DNA from: Gammaproteobacteria bacterium
GTDB taxonomy: Bacteria > Pseudomonadota > Gammaproteobacteria > Xanthomonadales > Wenzhouxiangellaceae
DNA: 9,416 nucleotides
Assembly (NCBI GenBank): GCA_003561495.1
Contig: PWWM01000175.1
Coordinates: 1-9,416 of the forward strand
Reading direction: 5' to 3'
Shown here: piece after piece, positions 5,902 through 9,416 of the stretch
Position numbering within the stretch: position 1 is the stretch's first letter
How the letters are laid out: each line of letters starts with the position of its first letter
Made by a program: the position numbers and the translations under genes
Notes under the pieces: generated by a model
What the model was told of the DNA's origin: nothing
What the model saw: only the letters and a program-made list of their open reading frames with translations
Databases searched by the model: none

Positions 5902-7010
5902 CAGCCGATCTCCATGAAGAACACCGCCGCCAGGGCATCGATGATGATCACCAGGGAAATGCTCTGGACCACCGCCGATGTGGTTCGCTCACCCACGGAC
6001 TGGGCGGTGCCGGCCACCTTGAAACCTTCCAGGCAGCCCACCAGGGCAATGACCAGGGCAAACAGCGGCGCCTTGATCAGCCCTACCAGGTAGTGACGCA
6101 AGGAGATGGTTTCTTCGACACGCGAAAGAAACAGGTCGGCCGGAATATCCAGTGAAGTCACCGATACCAGCAAGCCGCCGAGGAATCCGGCCACCGTGGC
6201 CGCCACTGCCAGCACCGGCAGCATGATCAGCAATGCGATCAGGCGAGGCAAGACCAGCAAGACGATGGGATCGAGCCCGAGGGTGCGAATGGCATCGATT
6301 TCCTCACGGCTTTTCATGGTGCCGATCTGGGCGGTGAAGGCGCTGGCCGTGCGCCCGGCCAGCAGGATGGCGGTCAACAATACGCCGAACTCGCGCAGGA
6401 ACGCATAGGTGATCAGGTCGACCACGAACAGCTCGGCGCCGAAATCGCGCAACACCGTGGCGCCGAGAAAAGCGACCACCGCGCCGACCAGAAAACTCAG
6501 CAAGACCACCAGCGGCAGGGCATTCAGCCCGGTCTGCTGCATGTGGTGGACCGTGGCCGTGACCGGCCATTGCGAGGGACGAAGCAGCACTCGGACCAGG
6601 GCCGCGAGGCTCAGCCCCAGAAATCCGGTCAGTTTGATGAAATGATGGCCGCCGTCGACCATCGTCCGGCCGATGCCGCCGAAAAAGCGCCGCCATCCGG
6701 GCTCGATGGGCGAATCCGGCGGGTCGGCATCCTGGCCGGCCCGCGCGACGGCCTCGACCAGGGCGCGATGTTCCTCATTCAATTCGACATCTGAAAGTTC
6801 CACACCCAGGCGACTGGCCAGGTCCACCAGCAGCCAGGCGCCGGCAGCATCCAGGCGTTCGATTCGGCTGGCATCAAGATGCTCGGCCTGGCTGCGCAGG
6901 CGATCCATCCGGGCCTGGATGCCGGCGACCGAGTCCACTTGCCAGGCACCCGCCAGTCGCAGAACGCCCGGAAGATCACCGTCGGTTTCAATAGTCGGAC
7001 TTTCTGACAT
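5898..7010 (-). CDS. mlaE: MlaE-like permease with fused N-terminal STAS domain
   Basis: Inner-membrane permease of the MCE transporter, 370 aa. Residues about 12-95 form a STAS domain like E. coli MlaB, which there is a separate protein that binds MlaF. In the STAS loop the residues are LDAAG (53-57), so Ala55 sits where E. coli MlaB has Thr52 (VDTGG). The MlaE domain follows: amphipathic entry helices (about 105-155) and about five membrane segments (roughly 165-370). The coupling region AGRTASAFTAQIGTMK lies at 218-233, followed by SREEIDAI, the MlaE family signature. ATG 7010 is chosen; an in-frame GTG at 7028 would add six residues (MDCRPA) that look non-conserved. Neither start has a clear Shine-Dalgarno. 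First gene of the operon, divergent from purM. The STAS fusion replaces a separate mlaB. Confidence 0.92.
   Translation of the reverse strand: MSESPTIETDGDLPGVLRLAGAWQVDSVAGIQARMDRLRSQAEHLDASRIERLDAAGAWLLVDLASRLGVELSDVELNEEHRALVEAVARAGQDADPPDSPIEPGWRRFFGGIGRTMVDGGHHFIKLTGFLGLSLAALVRVLLRPSQWPVTATVHHMQQTGLNALPLVVLLSFLVGAVVAFLGATVLRDFGAELFVVDLITYAFLREFGVLLTAILLAGRTASAFTAQIGTMKSREEIDAIRTLGLDPIVLLVLPRLIALLIMLPVLAVAATVAGFLGGLLVSVTSLDIPADLFLSRVEETISLRHYLVGLIKAPLFALVIALVGCLEGFKVAGTAQSVGERTTSAVVQSISLVIIIDALAAVFFMEIGW
5910..5913 (-). promoter_or_regulatory. ribosome binding site for mlaF (GGAG)
   Basis: GGAG on the - strand, inside the mlaE 3' end, 8 nt before the GTG start of mlaF. It supports the GTG start and the 4-nt overlap with the mlaE stop. 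Confidence 0.55.
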
Positions 7011-7157
7011 GGCAGGCCGGCAATCCACGGGCAGCGCGAGGTCAATCCGTAAATTAGCAGAATCCGGCCGCGCTCGTCGTCTTGCCGTTCTGACCGCCCA
7101 CCTCCAGGGTCGAATCGGTCACAATAGTCACCTGAATGTACACCCCGGCTGCACCGC
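7011..7157. promoter_or_regulatory. divergent intergenic region mlaE / purM
   Basis: A 147-nt gap separates the divergent starts of mlaE (7010) and purM (7158). It must hold the promoters of both operons. I see an AT-richer patch at 7048-7057 (CCGTAAATTA) and CACAAT at 7120-7125, but no -35/-10 pair with proper spacing that I would defend, and no recognisable PurR-type operator. No ORF here looks real. Confidence 0.4.
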
Positions 7158-8191
<1,034 letters not shown>

Positions 8192-8195
<4 letters not shown>

Positions 8196-8893
8196 CGCCG
8201 GCAGCCGGCACACGGCTGGTGGTCATGCTGTCCGGTCGGGGCAGCAACTTTGCTGCCCTGCATGCCGCCAGCGAGAAGCCCTGGTTCAATGCCCATATCG
8301 CCGGAGTGGTCAGCGACCGGCCGCAAGCCGCCGGCCTGGCCCTGGCTCGCTCGCACGGTCTGGACACGGTCAGTGTCGATCGCCAAACCCATGCCGACCG
8401 TGAAGACTTCGAGGCCAGCCTGTGTGCCGCCATTGACGGGTTCGAGCCCGATTACATCGTCCTGGCCGGGTTCATGCGGGTGCTGAGTGCAGACTTCGTG
8501 CAGCGCTACGCCGGGCGCATGATCAATATCCACCCTTCCCTGCTGCCGGCCTATCGCGGCCTGCACACTCACCAACGGGTACTCGAGGCCGGTGACCGCA
8601 AACATGGCGCCAGCGTCCACTTCGTGACCCCGACACTGGACGGTGGCCCGGTACTCAGCCAGGTCAGAATCGAGGTCAAACCTGACGATACACCGGACAG
8701 CCTGGCTGAGCGCTTGCTGGCCCATGAACACCGACTGATCTGCGCATCCGTGGCACTATTGGCGCGTGTTCCGGTCGAAGTTCGCCATGAAGACATTGTT
8801 ATCGACAGCCTTCGCCTGGCCAGCCCTCTGGTGCTCGGCCGTGATTTCGATGAGCATGGTCACCACACCGGGCCAGGCCAGCCAGGACAATGA
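8192..8893 (+). CDS. purN: phosphoribosylglycinamide formyltransferase (GART)
   Basis: Cytosolic enzyme of de novo purine synthesis that transfers formyl from 10-formyl-tetrahydrofolate to glycinamide ribonucleotide. The product is 233 aa. Phosphate-binding loop SGRGSN at 14-19, catalytic N112 and H114 in INIHPSLLPAYRG, and D150 in LDGGPV; the HGASVHFV strand is also present. It is about 20 residues longer than E. coli PurN (212 aa), with an unusual Gly/His/Pro-rich tail (DEHGHHTGPGQPGQ). The last 107 nt are overlapped in another frame by the start of the next gene, whose signal peptide is encoded there, which may explain the tail composition. Confidence 0.98.
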
Positions 8894-9416
8894 GTCGGCG
8901 CCGCTGCCGGCTCATACCGCCGTTTACGAAGTGCTGCGTCGCGGCAGCAAGATCGGTGAAGTCCACATCACTTTGAGCCAGAACGATCAGGGCATCTGGC
9001 ATTTCGATACCGAGACCGTCGCCACCAGCCGCCTGGCGCGCATGCTGCGCGTATCGGCCGAGGAGTCGGCGCACTTTGTCTGGGAAGATGACCGCATCGT
9101 CATGCTGACTTACCACCAGGTGGCGCGCGGCCCGGTGCGCAACCGCTTCTGGCAGCATCAGCTTGACTGGGCCGAAGGCATTTCCAACACTCACACCTAC
9201 GACGGCGACTACCGTATCGAGCTGGAGCAAGATATCGTCGATCCACTGACTTTAAGGCTGCAACTGGCGGCCTTCCTGGCCGATCCCGACAAGCGCGGCC
9301 GGGACTTCGACCTGCGTGTGCTCGAGCGCGACGAAATCGAGGATCAACAACTGCTCTATCGTGGTCGTGAGACCGTGGACATACCGGCGGGCTGTTTCGA
9401 AACGATCAAGATGCAC
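8787..9416 (+). CDS. DUF3108 domain periplasmic protein (partial, runs off right edge)
   Basis: The frame is open to the window end (210 codons seen, no stop). Using ATG 8787 the protein begins with a good signal peptide: MKTLLSTAFAWPALWCS followed by hydrophobic AVISMSMV and a likely cut after GQA at residue 31. The mature part matches the DUF3108 family: YEVLRRGSKIGE at 47-58, a middle region with TYHQVARGP, LDWAEG, and DPLTLRLQLAAFL. The family has no established biochemical function; it is a periplasmic or envelope protein often found just after purN in related gammaproteobacteria. The start lies 107 nt inside purN, with a weak GAAG at 8777-8780 upstream. In-frame ATGs at 8850 and 8856 would remove the signal peptide and are less likely. 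Confidence 0.82.
   Translation, partial: MKTLLSTAFAWPALWCSAVISMSMVTTPGQASQDNESAPLPAHTAVYEVLRRGSKIGEVHITLSQNDQGIWHFDTETVATSRLARMLRVSAEESAHFVWEDDRIVMLTYHQVARGPVRNRFWQHQLDWAEGISNTHTYDGDYRIELEQDIVDPLTLRLQLAAFLADPDKRGRDFDLRVLERDEIEDQQLLYRGRETVDIPAGCFETIKMH

Noticed and set aside
7011..7028. GTG 7028 as start of mlaE
   Set aside because: It adds only MDCRPA (six residues) before ATG 7010, has no better ribosome site and nothing family-like in the extra residues.
7082..7125. TTGCCG ... CACAAT as a sigma-70 promoter for purM
   Set aside because: The spacer is 32 nt, far beyond the 16-18 nt needed, and no better -35 lies 17 nt before CACAAT.
8850..8858. ATG 8850 or 8856 as start of the DUF3108 gene
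   Set aside because: Either would delete the signal peptide that the in-frame ATG 8787 provides, and DUF3108 proteins are expected to be exported.

Overview
The window reads as chromosomal DNA from a GC-rich Gram-negative bacterium, most likely a gammaproteobacterium in or near the Xanthomonadales/Chromatiales. The basis is an Mla-type lipid transport operon with an outer-membrane-type lipoprotein, a purM-purN pair followed by a DUF3108 gene, and a DUF882-like M15 peptidase. I see no insertion sequence, prophage, CRISPR array, tRNA or rRNA.

Left block, + strand (1-3412): a possible tail of an upstream gene (stop at 54-56); a secreted M15-type cell-wall peptidase (68-1021); then two paralogous regulators of receiver plus degenerate GGDEF type (1068-2198 and 2333-3412). 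The first has lost the phospho-acceptor Asp and one residue of the acidic pair of its receiver. The second keeps all the receiver residues. Neither has a usable diguanylate cyclase motif. The second gene is preceded by a near-consensus sigma-54 promoter so close to its ATG that the transcript would be almost leaderless. A strong hairpin at 3421-3445 separates this block from the convergent operon.

Middle block, - strand (7010 down to 3449): a four-gene phospholipid-transport (MCE) operon in the order mlaE (permease with fused N-terminal STAS domain), mlaF (ATPase), mlaD (membrane-anchored MCE protein), and a PqiC/ABC_trans_aux lipoprotein. Two junctions are 4-nt stop/start overlaps and the third gap is 48 nt, so the genes are probably co-transcribed. 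Together they should form an inner-membrane MlaFED-like transporter with an outer-membrane lipoprotein partner. No separate mlaB, mlaC or mlaA is present.

Right block, + strand (7158-9416): purM and purN (4-nt overlap), two steps of de novo purine synthesis, followed by a DUF3108 protein that runs off the window. Its best start (8787) lies 107 nt inside purN, because that stretch encodes a signal peptide in the second frame. The 147-nt gap between mlaE and purM is a divergent promoter region.

Most of the window is ordinary housekeeping. The points most worth a second look are the pseudo-receiver/receiver tandem with its sigma-54 site, the purN/DUF3108 overlap, and the STAS Ala substitution in MlaE.
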